Shown in pieces: positions 18,887 through 28,194 of a stretch of DNA of 64,000 nt. The number at the start of each line of letters is the position of its first letter. Positions within the stretch are counted from its first letter, which is position 1. A program made the translations under genes and the position numbers. The stretch lies in assembly GCA_016234655.1 (NCBI GenBank), contig JACRAU010000014.1, positions 62,001-126,000 on the forward strand, given 5' to 3'. Origin of the DNA: Betaproteobacteria bacterium (GTDB taxonomy: Bacteria > Pseudomonadota > Gammaproteobacteria > Burkholderiales > Thiobacillaceae). The notes below the pieces were generated by a model. The model was not told the DNA's origin. It worked only from the letters and a program-made list of their open reading frames with translations, and did not search any database.

Positions 18887-19570
18887 TTAGAACTGATAGG
18901 AAACGCCTGCGGAGGTCATACTGACATCCGCCCGTCCGGTAGGAACCGGGTTGCCGAACCTGCCGTAATTCTCGTATTCCAGTCGAAATTTCATCCTCTT
19001 GGAAACGGCATACTCAGCACCCAAACCGAACAGGGGCGCGGTCGTGGAATGACTGTAGTGTCCCGGCAAAATGAAAGAGGTCAGATTCGGCTTGGAGACC
19101 ACCGTTCCCGGCAATAGAGGCAAGGCAATGGCACGGGACTTGTCCTCCCAAAAATGACTTTCAGCGGTATTTACGGTCAGTCCAAATTTACCAAACAACG
19201 CAATCGCTCCCGTTAGCGGCAGCGTCGCCTTTCCGGCTATAAACCAAGAACTGGCCCGATATTCGAAGACCGAATCGATGCTATCGAGGTCTTTGCTGCG
19301 GTATTCGAAGCTGCCTTGGCGTGCGTAGCCGCCTTCAATCGCCCAAGTATCGTTGATGGGATAACCGATAAAGAACCGGTAGCCTGTACCGTCTCCCTTC
19401 GTGGTGCGCTCCTTTGCATTGCTTGGACTACCGCTACCAAAGTCCTTGCTGTCGAAAGAGAGGGATGCGCGCCCGATCATAAGCCCACCATAGACAAAGT
19501 TATTGCTTGCGGCGGCAAGATCGCTAACTATCAATAGCGCAAGAACACAGAAAAACTTTTCTACCTTCAT
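18887..19570 (-). CDS. Outer-membrane beta-barrel protein (OmpA-like porin fold)
   Basis: 227 residues. Signal peptide to about residue 21 (LLIVSDLAAA), then alternating amphipathic strands and the terminal aromatic pattern VSYQF recognised by the BAM complex. GYRFFIGYPINDTWAIEGGYARQG and LFGLGAEYAVSKRMKFRLEYE are typical of eight-stranded OmpA-like barrels. No peptidoglycan-binding domain. Role unknown. Visibly lower GC and different codon choice from its neighbours suggest acquisition. A strong AGGGAGG ribosome site precedes the ATG. Confidence 0.88.
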   Translation of the reverse strand: MKVEKFFCVLALLIVSDLAAASNNFVYGGLMIGRASLSFDSKDFGSGSPSNAKERTTKGDGTGYRFFIGYPINDTWAIEGGYARQGSFEYRSKDLDSIDSVFEYRASSWFIAGKATLPLTGAIALFGKFGLTVNTAESHFWEDKSRAIALPLLPGTVVSKPNLTSFILPGHYSHSTTAPLFGLGAEYAVSKRMKFRLEYENYGRFGNPVPTGRADVSMTSAGVSYQF

Positions 19571-19628
19571 ATCCCTCCCTTCAGCGAGACCTGAGGTCAG
19601 GCCACGCCTGAATACATTATTTGAATCT

Positions 19629-19657
19629 ATTTAACGCCTTCTTTTGTCTCTCAGCAA
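19629..19657 (-). promoter_or_regulatory. Candidate sigma-70 promoter of the beta-barrel gene
   Basis: On the minus strand TTGCTG (19652-19657) and TTAAAT (19629-19634) are 17 bases apart, about 60 bases before the ATG at 19570. Consistent with a single-gene unit. Confidence 0.5.
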
Positions 19658-19673
19658 ACACCACGACAGATGC

Positions 19674-20396
19674 TCATATCTTCTGCAAATCGATCAACAA
19701 CTGCCGCGTCGCCAGCGGCTGCTCGCCCAGGTAATGCGCCAGCAGGCGACGCATGAGCAACTTGCTCTCGGCCAGCGTGCGCGGGTCGCTGTAGTCGCCG
19801 GCGGCCATGTCGAGCAGGGTCTGGCCGGCGTAGCCGGGCTCGTGCGGGCCGGCCGCGACGACGCCGATGTCCAGGGCGTAGCCGTAGCGGATATCCGGCT
19901 CGACCGGTTCGGCGCTGCCGGCCAGGTGGCTCAGGGTTTGGGCGTAACCGAGTTCGGTGAGCAGGGCGAGTTCGAAGCGGCGCAGCACCGGCTCGATCTC
20001 CTCGCCGTCGGTGAGCTCGCGCAGGGCCGCGAGGTAGCGGTCGTATAGCGCCTCGTGCGCGTCGCCCGGCGGTAGCAGGCGCATCAAGAGTTCGTTGAGG
20101 TAGAAGCCGCACATCAGGCCGGCGCCGGCCAGGCTGCGGCCGTCGCCCTGCCATTCGACATCGTGCAGGGTGTGCAACGAGCCCTTGCCGAACCAGGACA
20201 GCGACAGCGCCTGGAACGGCAGCAGGCGGGCCTTGAGCGAGGAGTGCGCCCGCCGGGCGCCGCGCGCCATGAGGCTGATGCGGCCGTGGCGGCGGGTGAA
20301 GGCCTCGACCAGCAGGCTGGTTTCTTTGTAGGGCCGGCTGTGCAGGACGTAGCCGGGCTCGTTGTCGATGCGGTCAGCCATGGCTACCGATTGCAT
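19674..20396 (-). CDS. recO: DNA repair protein RecO
   Basis: Recombination mediator that loads RecA with RecR. 240 residues: N-terminal OB-fold (PGYVLHSRPYKETSLLVEAFTRRHGRISLMARGAR) and helical C-terminal domain. Two starts are possible: the ATG at 20396, preceded by GAGGGA at good spacing, or one at 20381. The former is chosen. A palindromic repeat lies between it and era. Confidence 0.95.
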   Translation of the reverse strand: MQSVAMADRIDNEPGYVLHSRPYKETSLLVEAFTRRHGRISLMARGARRAHSSLKARLLPFQALSLSWFGKGSLHTLHDVEWQGDGRSLAGAGLMCGFYLNELLMRLLPPGDAHEALYDRYLAALRELTDGEEIEPVLRRFELALLTELGYAQTLSHLAGSAEPVEPDIRYGYALDIGVVAAGPHEPGYAGQTLLDMAAGDYSDPRTLAESKLLMRRLLAHYLGEQPLATRQLLIDLQKI

Positions 20397-20405
20397 GAAC
20401 TGCTT

Positions 20406-20468
20406 CCCTCTCCCCCAGCCCCTCCCCCGCTTGCGGGGGAGGGGTGCGCGGCAGCGCGGGAGAGGGCA
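20406..20468. repeat. GC-hairpin repeat, copy 1 (era-recO intergenic)
   Basis: Nested inverted repeat: outer CCCTCTCC / GGAGAGGG and inner CCCCTCCCCCGC / GCGGGGGAGGGG around a TT centre. The same unit recurs inside polA (47801-47910), the end of lipA (57785-57970) and, shortened, prmA (60315-60350). Here it lies between the era stop and the recO ribosome site and could form a strong mRNA hairpin. Confidence 0.85.
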
Positions 20469-20485
20469 TGCCGGCTGGGCAAAGA

Positions 20486-21394
20486 CTAGCCGTAACCAAA
20501 ACGCTTCAACAGCCCGATGTTGTCGGTCCAGCCGCCCTTGACCTTGACCCAGCAATTGAGGAAGACCTTGGCGCCGAACAGGCGCTCCATGTCTTGCCGG
20601 GCCTCGGTGGCGATGCGTTTCAACTTCTCGCCCTTCTTGCCGAGCAGGATGGGCTTGTGGCCCTCGCGTTCTATCCAGATGGTGGCCTCGATGCGGACCA
20701 GACCGCGCTCGGTCTCGTCCTTGTGCGACGGCTCTTCCTCGAATTTGTCGATGGTGACCGCGACGGCGTAGGGGATTTCGTCGCCGGTCAGGCGGAACAC
20801 CTTCTCCCGCAGTATCTCGGCGGCGAGGAAGCGTTCGCTGCGGTCGGTGATCGCCTCTTCTTCGTACATCGGCGCCGCTTCGGGCAGCAGCGGTTTCAAC
20901 ACTTCGAGCAGGTAGTCGCCGTCTTCCGGCTTCAGGGCCGAGACCGGCACGATGGCGGCGAAGGGGAACTGCTCGCCCATGCTCTGCAAGAAGGGCAGCA
21001 GCTTGGCCTTGTCCTCGACCTGGTCGACCTTGTTCACCACCAGGATGACCGGCCGTGTCTTGGGCAAAAGCCGGAGCACCTGCTGGTCGGCCTCGGTGAA
21101 TTTCAGCGCCTCGACCAGCCAGACCACGGCATCCATGTCGGCCAAGGTGTCGGTGACGGTGCGGTTCATCGCCGCGTTGAGCGCGCTGCGATGGCGGGTT
21201 TGGAAACCGGGGGTATCGGCGAAGACGAACTGGGCGTCGGCCAGGGTGCGCACGCCGAGGATGCGGTCGCGCGTGGTCTGCGGCTTGCTCGAGGTGATGC
21301 TGATCTTGGCGCCGACCAGTTGGTTGACCAGGGTGGACTTGCCGACGTTGGGCCGGCCGACGACGGCGATGAGACCGGTGCGAAAGCCGCTCAT
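20486..21394 (-). CDS. era: GTPase Era
   Basis: Ribosome-assembly GTPase that binds the 16S rRNA 3' end. 302 residues: G1 GRPNVGKS (13-20), DTPGF G3, NKVD G4, then a C-terminal KH domain ([20 protein letters not shown]). Its ATG overlaps the rnc stop. Conserved rnc-era-recO order. Confidence 0.98.
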   Translation of the reverse strand: MSGFRTGLIAVVGRPNVGKSTLVNQLVGAKISITSSKPQTTRDRILGVRTLADAQFVFADTPGFQTRHRSALNAAMNRTVTDTLADMDAVVWLVEALKFTEADQQVLRLLPKTRPVILVVNKVDQVEDKAKLLPFLQSMGEQFPFAAIVPVSALKPEDGDYLLEVLKPLLPEAAPMYEEEAITDRSERFLAAEILREKVFRLTGDEIPYAVAVTIDKFEEEPSHKDETERGLVRIEATIWIEREGHKPILLGKKGEKLKRIATEARQDMERLFGAKVFLNCWVKVKGGWTDNIGLLKRFGYG

Positions 21395-22068
21395 GCCGCC
21401 GCCAATTGAGCGTAGGCCGCCTTGGCGGCCTCTTGCTCGGCGGCCTTGCGGCTGCCGCCGCTGCCCTGGGTGCTCAGGCCGAGCGATTCGATGCGGCACT
21501 CGACGGTGAACGACTGGGCATGGGCCTGGCCGCTGACGGCGACCAGCCGGTAGTCGGGCAGGCCCTTGCGCCGGCCTTGCAGCCATTCTTGCAACAGCGT
21601 CTTGGGGTCTTTGCCGTGGCTGACCGGGTCGATGGCCTCGACCTCCGGCCCCATCAAGCGTTCGATGGCGGCCTGCGCCGCCGGGAAACCGGCATCGAGG
21701 AAGACCGCGCCGAAGATCGACTCCAGCGCGTCGGCCAGGATGGACGGCCGGTCGGCGCCGCCGCTACGCAGCTCGCCCTCGCCCAGGCGCAGATAGGCGC
21801 CCAGGTCGAGGCCGTGCGCGACTTCGTACAGGCTTTGCTGGTTGACCAGGTTGGCGCGCAGGCGGGAGAGCTGACCTTCCTGCAATTGCGGAAAGCGGCG
21901 GAACAGCATGAGGCCGACCGCGCAGTTGAGCACGCTGTCGCCGAGAAACTCCAGGCGCTCGTTGTTGCTGGCGCCGAAACTGCGGTGGGTCAGCGCCTGG
22001 AGCAGTAGATCGCGTTGGCCGAAGCGGTGACCGACGCGGGTTTCGAGATCGATCGGGTCGAGTGTCAT
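21391..22068 (-). CDS. rnc: Ribonuclease III
   Basis: Double-strand-specific RNase for rRNA processing. 225 residues: signature [12 protein letters not shown] (36-47), second acidic cluster [12 protein letters not shown], and a C-terminal dsRNA-binding domain ending [17 protein letters not shown]. Start and stop both overlap neighbours by ATGA junctions, so it is translationally coupled to DUF4845 and era. Confidence 0.98.
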   Translation of the reverse strand: MTLDPIDLETRVGHRFGQRDLLLQALTHRSFGASNNERLEFLGDSVLNCAVGLMLFRRFPQLQEGQLSRLRANLVNQQSLYEVAHGLDLGAYLRLGEGELRSGGADRPSILADALESIFGAVFLDAGFPAAQAAIERLMGPEVEAIDPVSHGKDPKTLLQEWLQGRRKGLPDYRLVAVSGQAHAQSFTVECRIESLGLSTQGSGGSRKAAEQEAAKAAYAQLAAA

Positions 22069-22430
22069 CGCCCCGCTTTGGCGTTGGCCGTCGCTTCGAA
22101 ATCGAGACAGAGGCTGGCCTGTCCGGCCAGGGGCTGGCGCACCGAATAGGCCAGCTTCAATACCGTGCCCTGCGCGCCGCGCTCGATCAAGAGATCGCGC
22201 GGCGTGACGCGAGTGATGTTGTTGACATCCAAGCGTTTGCCGAAGGTGCCGCGGATATCGGCGTCGCTCGCGCCTTCGGTCGCCGTTGCCGCCACGTCGG
22301 TCACGATCTTCTTCAGCGAGAAATACTCGATATAGGACGGCACGATGCGCAGCGCGAGGATGCCGACGAAGATGGCTGTGACGAGCCACAAGATCATGCT
22401 GACAAAGCTGAAGCCGCGTTGGTTCGCCAT
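22065..22430 (-). CDS. DUF4845 domain-containing membrane protein
   Basis: 121 residues: an N-terminal membrane helix after a short [11 protein letters not shown] leader reminiscent of pilin-like signals, then a small periplasmic domain ([15 protein letters not shown]). Always found between lepB and rnc in betaproteobacteria and pseudomonads; function unknown. Eight bases after lepB. Confidence 0.88.
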   Translation of the reverse strand: MANQRGFSFVSMILWLVTAIFVGILALRIVPSYIEYFSLKKIVTDVAATATEGASDADIRGTFGKRLDVNNITRVTPRDLLIERGAQGTVLKLAYSVRQPLAGQASLCLDFEATANAKAGR

Positions 22431-22438
22431 AAGACCTC

Positions 22439-23245
22439 CTAGTCGATGAAGTTGCCGATGCGGCCGAACTCGCCGAAGTTCCACCAGACCATGAAGGCGC
22501 GGCCGACGATGTTTTGATCCGGCACGAAGCCCCAATAGCGGCTGTCGTTGCTGGCGTCGCGGTTGTCGCCCATCATGAAGTAATAGCCCTGCGGCACCCG
22601 GCAGGTGAAGCCCTGTTCATTGTAGGTGCAGTTGTCGCGATAGGGGAAATCGCCGTCGACCTGATGCGGCAGGACCGAGGGCGCCTCTTTCTGGATCATC
22701 GCGGTGTGCTCGCGCTCGCCGAGCTTTTCCTTGTAGGTTTGGCCGTTGATGTAATTGAGGCCGCTGCCGACGTAGTGGTATTCGCCGGCGCGCGCCATCG
22801 GCACCGGCTTGCCGTTGATGGTGAGGCGTTTGTCGCGGTATTCCACCTTGTCGCCAGGCAGGCCGACCACGCGCTTGATGTAGTCGAGCGACGGGTCCTT
22901 CGGATAGCGGAACACCATCACGTCGCCGCGCCGGGGCTGGCCGATCTCGATGATTTTCTGGTTGATCACCGGCAGGCGGATGCCGTACTGATATTTGTTG
23001 ACCAGGATGAAGTCGCCGATCTCCAGGGTCGGCAGCATCGAGCCGGACGGAATCTTGAACGGCTCGACCAGGAAAGAGCGCAGCACGAACACCGCCAGGA
23101 TGACCGGAAAGAAGCTCTGGGCATAATCGACCAGCAAGGGCAGCTTGGCGTCGGCCGCGCGCTTCTTGCCGGTGACCAGGGCATCGAACAGCCAGATGCC
23201 GCCGGTGGCCAGCAGGGCGACGAACAGGATCAGCGCGAAGTTCAT
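22439..23245 (-). CDS. lepB: Signal peptidase I
   Basis: Cleaves signal peptides from exported proteins, including the periplasmic proteins encoded in this window. 268 residues: two N-terminal membrane helices, catalytic Ser69 in KIPSGSM and catalytic Lys124 in [12 protein letters not shown], with the [20 protein letters not shown] box E. Downstream of lepA in the usual order, but a palindromic repeat fills the gap. Confidence 0.97.
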   Translation of the reverse strand: MNFALILFVALLATGGIWLFDALVTGKKRAADAKLPLLVDYAQSFFPVILAVFVLRSFLVEPFKIPSGSMLPTLEIGDFILVNKYQYGIRLPVINQKIIEIGQPRRGDVMVFRYPKDPSLDYIKRVVGLPGDKVEYRDKRLTINGKPVPMARAGEYHYVGSGLNYINGQTYKEKLGEREHTAMIQKEAPSVLPHQVDGDFPYRDNCTYNEQGFTCRVPQGYYFMMGDNRDASNDSRYWGFVPDQNIVGRAFMVWWNFGEFGRIGNFID

Positions 23246-23262
23246 ATGAAATCCTCAAATTC

Positions 23263-23369
23263 GGGCGAGGGGCGAGCGGCTTGAGGCAAGAGGCCTGGTG
23301 TGGCCACAGGCCACGCCAGATAAATTCGCGAAGCGACATGACCCCTCGCCTCAAGCCCCTCGCCTCGTG
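23263..23369. repeat. Heptad-armed palindromic element (lepA-lepB intergenic)
   Basis: Two arms made of degenerate 7-bp units (left: GGCGAGG GGCGAGC GGCTTGA GGCAAGA; right on the opposite strand: GGCACGA GGCGAGG GGCTTGA GGCGAGG) enclose a core that holds its own hairpin, GGCC-ACA-GGCC. Related elements occur at 56026-56107 and 56519-56678. It fills most of the gap between lepA and lepB. No coding potential. Confidence 0.7.
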
Positions 23370-23378
23370 CCATCCTCA

Positions 23379-25172
23379 TCATTTCTCCCCCACCCGCAGG
23401 ATGGCGAGGAAGGCCTCCTGCGGAATCTCGACGTTGCCGACCTGCTTCATCCGCTTCTTGCCTTCCTTCTGCTTCTCCAACAGCTTCTTCTTGCGGGTGA
23501 TGTCGCCGCCGTAGCACTTGGCCAGCACGTTCTTGCGCAGGGCCTTCACCGTCTCGCGCGCGATGATGTGCGAGCCGATGGCCGCCTGCACCGCCACGTC
23601 GAACATCTGGCGCGGGATCAACTCGCGCATCTTGGCCACCAGCTCGCGGCCGCGATACTGCGAGGTCGAGCGGTGCACGATCAGCGACAGGGCATCGACC
23701 TTTTCGCCGTTGACCAGCACGTCGAGCTTGACCAGGTCGTCGGCGCGGAATGCCTTGAATTCGTAATCGAGCGAAGCATAGCCGCGCGAGGTGGACTTGA
23801 GCTTGTCGAAGAAGTCGAGCACCACCTCGTTCAAGGGCAGGTCGTATTTGAGCATGACTTGGCGGCCCATGTACTTCATGTCGATCTGGCTGCCGCGTTT
23901 CAGGTTGCACAGGGTCATCACGTTGCCCAGGTAATCCTCCGGCACCAAGATGGTGGCGGTGATGATGGGCTCGCGAATCTCCTCGATCTTGGACGGGTCG
24001 GGCAGCCGGGCCGGGTTTTCCACCTCGACCAAGGTGCCGTCGCGCATGATCACCTCGTATTCGACCGAGGGCGCGGTGGTGATCAGGTTCTGGCCGTATT
24101 CGCGCTCCAAGCGTTCCTGCACGATCTCCATGTGCAAGAGGCCGAGGAAGCCGCAGCGGAAACCGAAGCCCAGGGCCTGCGAGGTCTCCGGCTCGAAGAA
24201 CAGGCTGGCGTCGTTCAGTTGCAGCTTGGTCAACGCGTCGCGCAGGCCGTCGTAGTCGTGCGATTCGACCGGATACAGGCCGGCGAAGACCTGCGGCTTG
24301 ATCTCCTTGAAGCCGGGCAGTGCCTCGACCGCCGGCTGCGCCGCCAGGGTGACGGTGTCGCCCACCTTGGCGTGCTTGAGGTCCTTGATGCCGGCGATGA
24401 TGAAGCCGACCTCGCCGGTGGCCAGCACCTCGCGCGGCACCGACTTGGGCGTGAACACGCCGATCTGCTCGGCCGGGTATTCGACGCCGGCCGCCATCAG
24501 GCGAATCTTCTGCTTGGCCTTCAACTCGCCGTCGACCACCCGCACCAGCATGACCACGCCGACGTAGTTGTCGAACCAGGAGTCGATGACCAGGGCCTTG
24601 AGCGGCGCGGTCTCGTCGCCCCTGGGTGGCGGCACCCGGGCGATCACCGCTTCCAGCACGTCCTCGATGCCGACGCCGGTCTTGGCCGAGCAGCGCACCG
24701 CGTCCTCGGCCGGAATGCCGACGATGTCCTCGATCTCCTGGATCACCCGCTCGGGGTCGGCCGAGGGCAGGTCGATCTTGTTCAGCACCGGCACCACCTC
24801 GACCCCGAGTTCGATCGCGGTGTAGCAGTTGGCCACGGTCTGCGCCTCGACGCCCTGCGAGGCGTCGACCACCAAGAGCGCCCCCTCGCAGGCGGAGAGC
24901 GAACGCGACACCTCGTAGGAGAAGTCGACGTGGCCGGGGGTGTCGATCAGGTTCAAGCGATACTGCTGGCCGTCGCGCGCCTTGTAACTCAGCGCCGCTG
25001 TCTGGGCCTTGATGGTGATGCCGCGCTCGCGCTCCAGATCCATGGAGTCGAGCACCTGGGCCTCCATCTCGCGCGACTGCAAGCCGCCGCAAAACTCGAT
25101 CAGGCGGTCGGCCAGGGTGGATTTGCCGTGGTCGATGTGGGCAATAATGGAAAAGTTACGGATATTCTGCAT
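23379..25172 (-). CDS. lepA: Elongation factor 4 (back-translocating GTPase LepA)
   Basis: Ribosome-binding translational GTPase. 597 residues from [20 protein letters not shown]1 [25 protein letters not shown], then EF-G-like domains and the unique C-terminal domain ending with [17 protein letters not shown]. The ATG at 25172 is chosen over one six bases upstream. No Shine-Dalgarno is visible; a terminator-like hairpin abuts the start. Confidence 0.98.
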   Translation of the reverse strand: MQNIRNFSIIAHIDHGKSTLADRLIEFCGGLQSREMEAQVLDSMDLERERGITIKAQTAALSYKARDGQQYRLNLIDTPGHVDFSYEVSRSLSACEGALLVVDASQGVEAQTVANCYTAIELGVEVVPVLNKIDLPSADPERVIQEIEDIVGIPAEDAVRCSAKTGVGIEDVLEAVIARVPPPRGDETAPLKALVIDSWFDNYVGVVMLVRVVDGELKAKQKIRLMAAGVEYPAEQIGVFTPKSVPREVLATGEVGFIIAGIKDLKHAKVGDTVTLAAQPAVEALPGFKEIKPQVFAGLYPVESHDYDGLRDALTKLQLNDASLFFEPETSQALGFGFRCGFLGLLHMEIVQERLEREYGQNLITTAPSVEYEVIMRDGTLVEVENPARLPDPSKIEEIREPIITATILVPEDYLGNVMTLCNLKRGSQIDMKYMGRQVMLKYDLPLNEVVLDFFDKLKSTSRGYASLDYEFKAFRADDLVKLDVLVNGEKVDALSLIVHRSTSQYRGRELVAKMRELIPRQMFDVAVQAAIGSHIIARETVKALRKNVLAKCYGGDITRKKKLLEKQKEGKKRMKQVGNVEIPQEAFLAILRVGEK

Positions 25173-25199
25173 AAACAAACGGGCGCCATTCGCGCCCGT
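25173..25199 (-). terminator. Terminator-like hairpin touching the lepA start codon
   Basis: On the minus strand, stem ACGGGCGC / GCGCCCGT with a 5-base loop is followed by TTTGTTT and then at once by the lepA ATG. It looks like the Rho-independent end of the rpoE-to-glutaredoxin operon. Read-through would give lepA an mRNA without a normal ribosome site. Confidence 0.7.
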
Positions 25200-25231
25200 G
25201 TTCCATTAAGGATTTGAAAAGTCGGCGAATT

Positions 25232-25456
25232 TTAGCCGATTTCGAGGGCGGTACGCACGGCAACCGGATCGAAAAAATGCCGGCAGACCTCGCCCGCCGG
25301 CCCGAGCAGCACCGGCACGTCCCAGTCGTAACGGGCCTTGAGCTCGGGATCGCGGTCGATGTCGACCTCATCATAGGCCAGGCCCATGGCCTCGAGGCCG
25401 GCCGCCATGTCCTCGCATAGGTGGCAGCCGGCCCGGCCGTATAGGGTGAACTTCAA
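25232..25456 (-). CDS. Glutaredoxin family protein
   Basis: 74-residue thioredoxin-fold protein with a CHLC active site (residues 11-14) in LYGRAGCHLCEDM and the cis-proline segment VPVLL. Short, like the glutaredoxin-like DUF836 group. It sits between mucD and lepA, the usual betaproteobacterial place, overlapping mucD by 4 bases. Redox partner unknown. Confidence 0.9.
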   Translation of the reverse strand: MKFTLYGRAGCHLCEDMAAGLEAMGLAYDEVDIDRDPELKARYDWDVPVLLGPAGEVCRHFFDPVAVRTALEIG

Positions 25457-26808
25457 TCGTTCAGCCGCAAGGCGACGTGCAACATTCCGTCGCCGCGCTT
25501 GAGCAACAGGGTGACGAGTTTGCGTTCCGAACCGTTGAGCGCATTCGACAGCTCGCGGCTGGTGTTGACCGCCTTGCCCTCCACGCTGAGGATCACGTCG
25601 CCCGGCTGGATGCCGGCCCGCGCCGCCAGGCCGACGGCCTCTTGCACCAGGATGCCGGACTTGATGCCGAGCTGGCGCTTCTGCTCGGGCGCCAACCCGC
25701 GCACGGCCAGGCCGGCCTTGTTGGTCGGCTTGTCCTTGCTCGCCACCTTATCGTCGTCCGGCAACTCGCCGACGGTGATGTCGATCTCCTTCGCCTGGCG
25801 CTTGCGCCAAACCTGCACCGTGGCCTTGCTGCCCGGCTTGGCCGCGCCGACCAGGCGCGGCAGGTCGTTCGAGGCGTTGACCGGCTTGCCGTCGAACTTG
25901 AGCACGATGTCGGAGGCCTGCAAGCCCGCCTTGTCCGCCGGGCTGTCCGGCTCGACATCGGCGATCAGCGCGCCGCGCGGCCTGTCCAGGCCCAGCGACT
26001 CGGCCAGGTCGGCGCTCACCTCCTGGATCGTCACGCCCAGGCGGCCACGGCTGATCTTGCCCTTGCTCTTCAACTGCTCGGCCACGTCCATCGCGACATC
26101 GATCGGGATCGCGAACGACAGGCCCATGTAGCCGCCCGAGCGCGAAAGTATCTGCGAGTTGACGCCGATCACTTCGCCTTTCAAATTGAACAGCGGCCCG
26201 CCCGAGTTGCCCGGGTTGACCGCGACATCGGTCTGGATGAAGGGCACGTAGTTTTCTTGCGGCAAGGCGCGGCCCTTGGCCGACACGATGCCGGCGGTGG
26301 CCGAGTTCTCGAAGCCGAACGGTGCGCCGATGGCGAGCACCCATTCGCCGACCCGCAGCTTGTCCGGGTCGCCCACCGTTACCTTGGGCAGGCCCTGGGC
26401 GGCGATCTTGATCAGCGCCACATCGGTGCGCGTATCGGCGCCGATCACCTTGGCGCGAAACTCGCGCTTGTCGTTGAGCTTGACCACCACCTCGTCGGCG
26501 CCGTCGACGACATGGGCATTGGTCAGGATGTAGCCGTCCGCGCTGACGATGAAGCCGGAGCCCTGGCCATGGCGCGGCGGCATGAAACCGCGGCCCTGCG
26601 GCGGCATGAAGCGGCGGAAGAATTCGAACATCTCGTCCTGGTCCGGCATGCCGCGCCGCTCGCCACGACGGGCATCCTGCGTGGTCGCGATGTTGACCAC
26701 CGCCGCCCCCTGCTTGTCCACGATCTCGGTGAAATCGGGCAGGGTCGCCGCCTGCGCGGCACCGACCAAACCGAGCAAGAAAACGAAACGCAAGAACAAA
26801 CTACTCAC
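25453..26808 (-). CDS. DegQ/MucD-type periplasmic serine endoprotease
   Basis: Envelope quality-control protease. 451 residues: signal peptide 1-20 (GLVGAAQA), trypsin-like domain with His99 (TNAHVV), Asp129 (TRTDVALI) and Ser202 (GNSGGPLF), then two PDZ domains. A last gene of the sigma-E operon, where it works with RseA/RseB in the envelope stress response. A GQGSGFIVSADGYILTN strand precedes the histidine as expected. Confidence 0.96.
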   Translation of the reverse strand: MSSLFLRFVFLLGLVGAAQAATLPDFTEIVDKQGAAVVNIATTQDARRGERRGMPDQDEMFEFFRRFMPPQGRGFMPPRHGQGSGFIVSADGYILTNAHVVDGADEVVVKLNDKREFRAKVIGADTRTDVALIKIAAQGLPKVTVGDPDKLRVGEWVLAIGAPFGFENSATAGIVSAKGRALPQENYVPFIQTDVAVNPGNSGGPLFNLKGEVIGVNSQILSRSGGYMGLSFAIPIDVAMDVAEQLKSKGKISRGRLGVTIQEVSADLAESLGLDRPRGALIADVEPDSPADKAGLQASDIVLKFDGKPVNASNDLPRLVGAAKPGSKATVQVWRKRQAKEIDITVGELPDDDKVASKDKPTNKAGLAVRGLAPEQKRQLGIKSGILVQEAVGLAARAGIQPGDVILSVEGKAVNTSRELSNALNGSERKLVTLLLKRGDGMLHVALRLND

Positions 26809-26821
26809 GACTTGGCTCTCC

Positions 26822-27259
26822 TTATCGATGGGTTGAACAAGAAAAGTCTTCCGCGCCGCCGTGGCGCACGATGCTGGGCCGCCCCGCCGCGATGCGGCGC
26901 ATCGACACCGCCCCGAGCAGCAGGCCCGACACGGCGCCGACGATGGACCCGATCTCGCCGGCCAAGGCCAGGCCGATAACGGCGCCCGCCAGCAGCAACG
27001 ACAGGGGCACGCCGTAGCCGCGCAAGGCGGCGCGCAGCAACTCGCCGTCGGCCACGGCCACGATCACGCTGTCGCCGACCTCGGCGGCGATGGCGTTGTG
27101 CACCGGATAACTGGCCGGCCGCGCGCGGAACAATTGGCCGAACACCGAGCTGGAACCGCAGCCGCGCCCGCCGCAGGCGCCGCACGAACTCGGCGCCTCG
27201 ACCTCGACCCAGGCCGACTCGCCCTCCACCCGCACGACGCGAGCCAGGGTTTCGCTCAT
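26822..27259 (-). CDS. rseC: SoxR-reducing system / sigma-E regulator RseC
   Basis: 145-residue inner-membrane protein: cytoplasmic cysteine cluster CGACGGRGCG (Cys26, Cys29, Cys34), then two membrane helices (about 78-115). RseC is linked to sigma-E control and to the Rsx reduction system of SoxR. ATGA overlap with rseB. The cluster could bind a metal or Fe-S centre; that is inference. Confidence 0.93.
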   Translation of the reverse strand: MSETLARVVRVEGESAWVEVEAPSSCGACGGRGCGSSSVFGQLFRARPASYPVHNAIAAEVGDSVIVAVADGELLRAALRGYGVPLSLLLAGAVIGLALAGEIGSIVGAVSGLLLGAVSMRRIAAGRPSIVRHGGAEDFSCSTHR

Positions 27260-28194
27260 CGCGGCTTGGCCTCCAGCCCCATGGCGATGGCCTCGACCGC
27301 CGGCCACGGCGCCTCGCCCAGCACGGTCACCCGGCGATCGCCGATCTGGCGCACCAGCATGTTGACCATGCCCTGCTTGCTCTCGCCCTTGACCGGCGCC
27401 AGCGGCTTGGCCGCGGGTTCGATGAACAGCGAGATATGGGTCAGGCCGTCGCTGAACACCCAATGCTCGATCTCGCCGTGTTGCGGCAGCTTGCGCCGCA
27501 CCGCCACCTCGCGCACGAAACCAGGCGGCAGTTGCTTGATCTGCAAGCTATCGCCCGTGGCCGACACGGGCATATCGGGCACCCCGGCGGCCGGCTTGAC
27601 CGCCGGCGGCAAGGCACCGCCGCCGAAGCGCACCTCGGTGAAGGCGTAGCGCATCAAGGGCTGGCCTTGTTCGTTCACCATGGTCGCCTTGAGCGGCAGG
27701 CTGCTGTCCTTCTCGGCGCACAACACATAGCCCCAGCGGAAACGGTCTTTCGGGATCAACTCCAATTGCCGGCACTCCAGCCCCGCCACGCGGGTGATGT
27801 CGCCGATCTTCAGGCTGTACCAGGCCAGCAGGCGCTCGGCGTTGGCCGGCAACAGGTCGGGGAAGTGCCGCGTGTTCAGGCGGCGTTCGAGCTTGGCCTG
27901 GCCGCCCTGGCCCGAGATGCTGATCGATTCGGTTCGATTGCAACGCACCTCGCGCGGCGCGCCATCCACCGAGGCCAAGCGGCTTTCCTTGCCGCTGCCG
28001 TCGGGCCGGTTGGCGATACGCATGGTCTGCATCGTATCGCCTTGCTGGAACACGAACGTGCCTTCATAACCCAGGCGCCTGGGGGCATCGGCCACGCGCT
28101 TGAGCCAGTCGGCCGAGACGGCGTCGATCAGCGAATCGGCCGCCCAGGCCGGCGCATGAAGACAGCAAACCAGGGCCAGCAAAGCGCGCCTCAT
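27256..28194 (-). CDS. rseB: Sigma-E regulatory protein RseB/MucB
   Basis: Periplasmic sensor that binds RseA and lipoprotein or LPS signals and protects RseA from cleavage. 312 residues: signal peptide to about residue 19 (HAPAWAAD), large lipid-binding-like domain (RLGYEGTFVFQQGDTMQTMRI), and small C-terminal domain. ATGA overlaps on both sides fix the order rseA-rseB-rseC. Confidence 0.94.
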   Translation of the reverse strand: MRRALLALVCCLHAPAWAADSLIDAVSADWLKRVADAPRRLGYEGTFVFQQGDTMQTMRIANRPDGSGKESRLASVDGAPREVRCNRTESISISGQGGQAKLERRLNTRHFPDLLPANAERLLAWYSLKIGDITRVAGLECRQLELIPKDRFRWGYVLCAEKDSSLPLKATMVNEQGQPLMRYAFTEVRFGGGALPPAVKPAAGVPDMPVSATGDSLQIKQLPPGFVREVAVRRKLPQHGEIEHWVFSDGLTHISLFIEPAAKPLAPVKGESKQGMVNMLVRQIGDRRVTVLGEAPWPAVEAIAMGLEAKPR

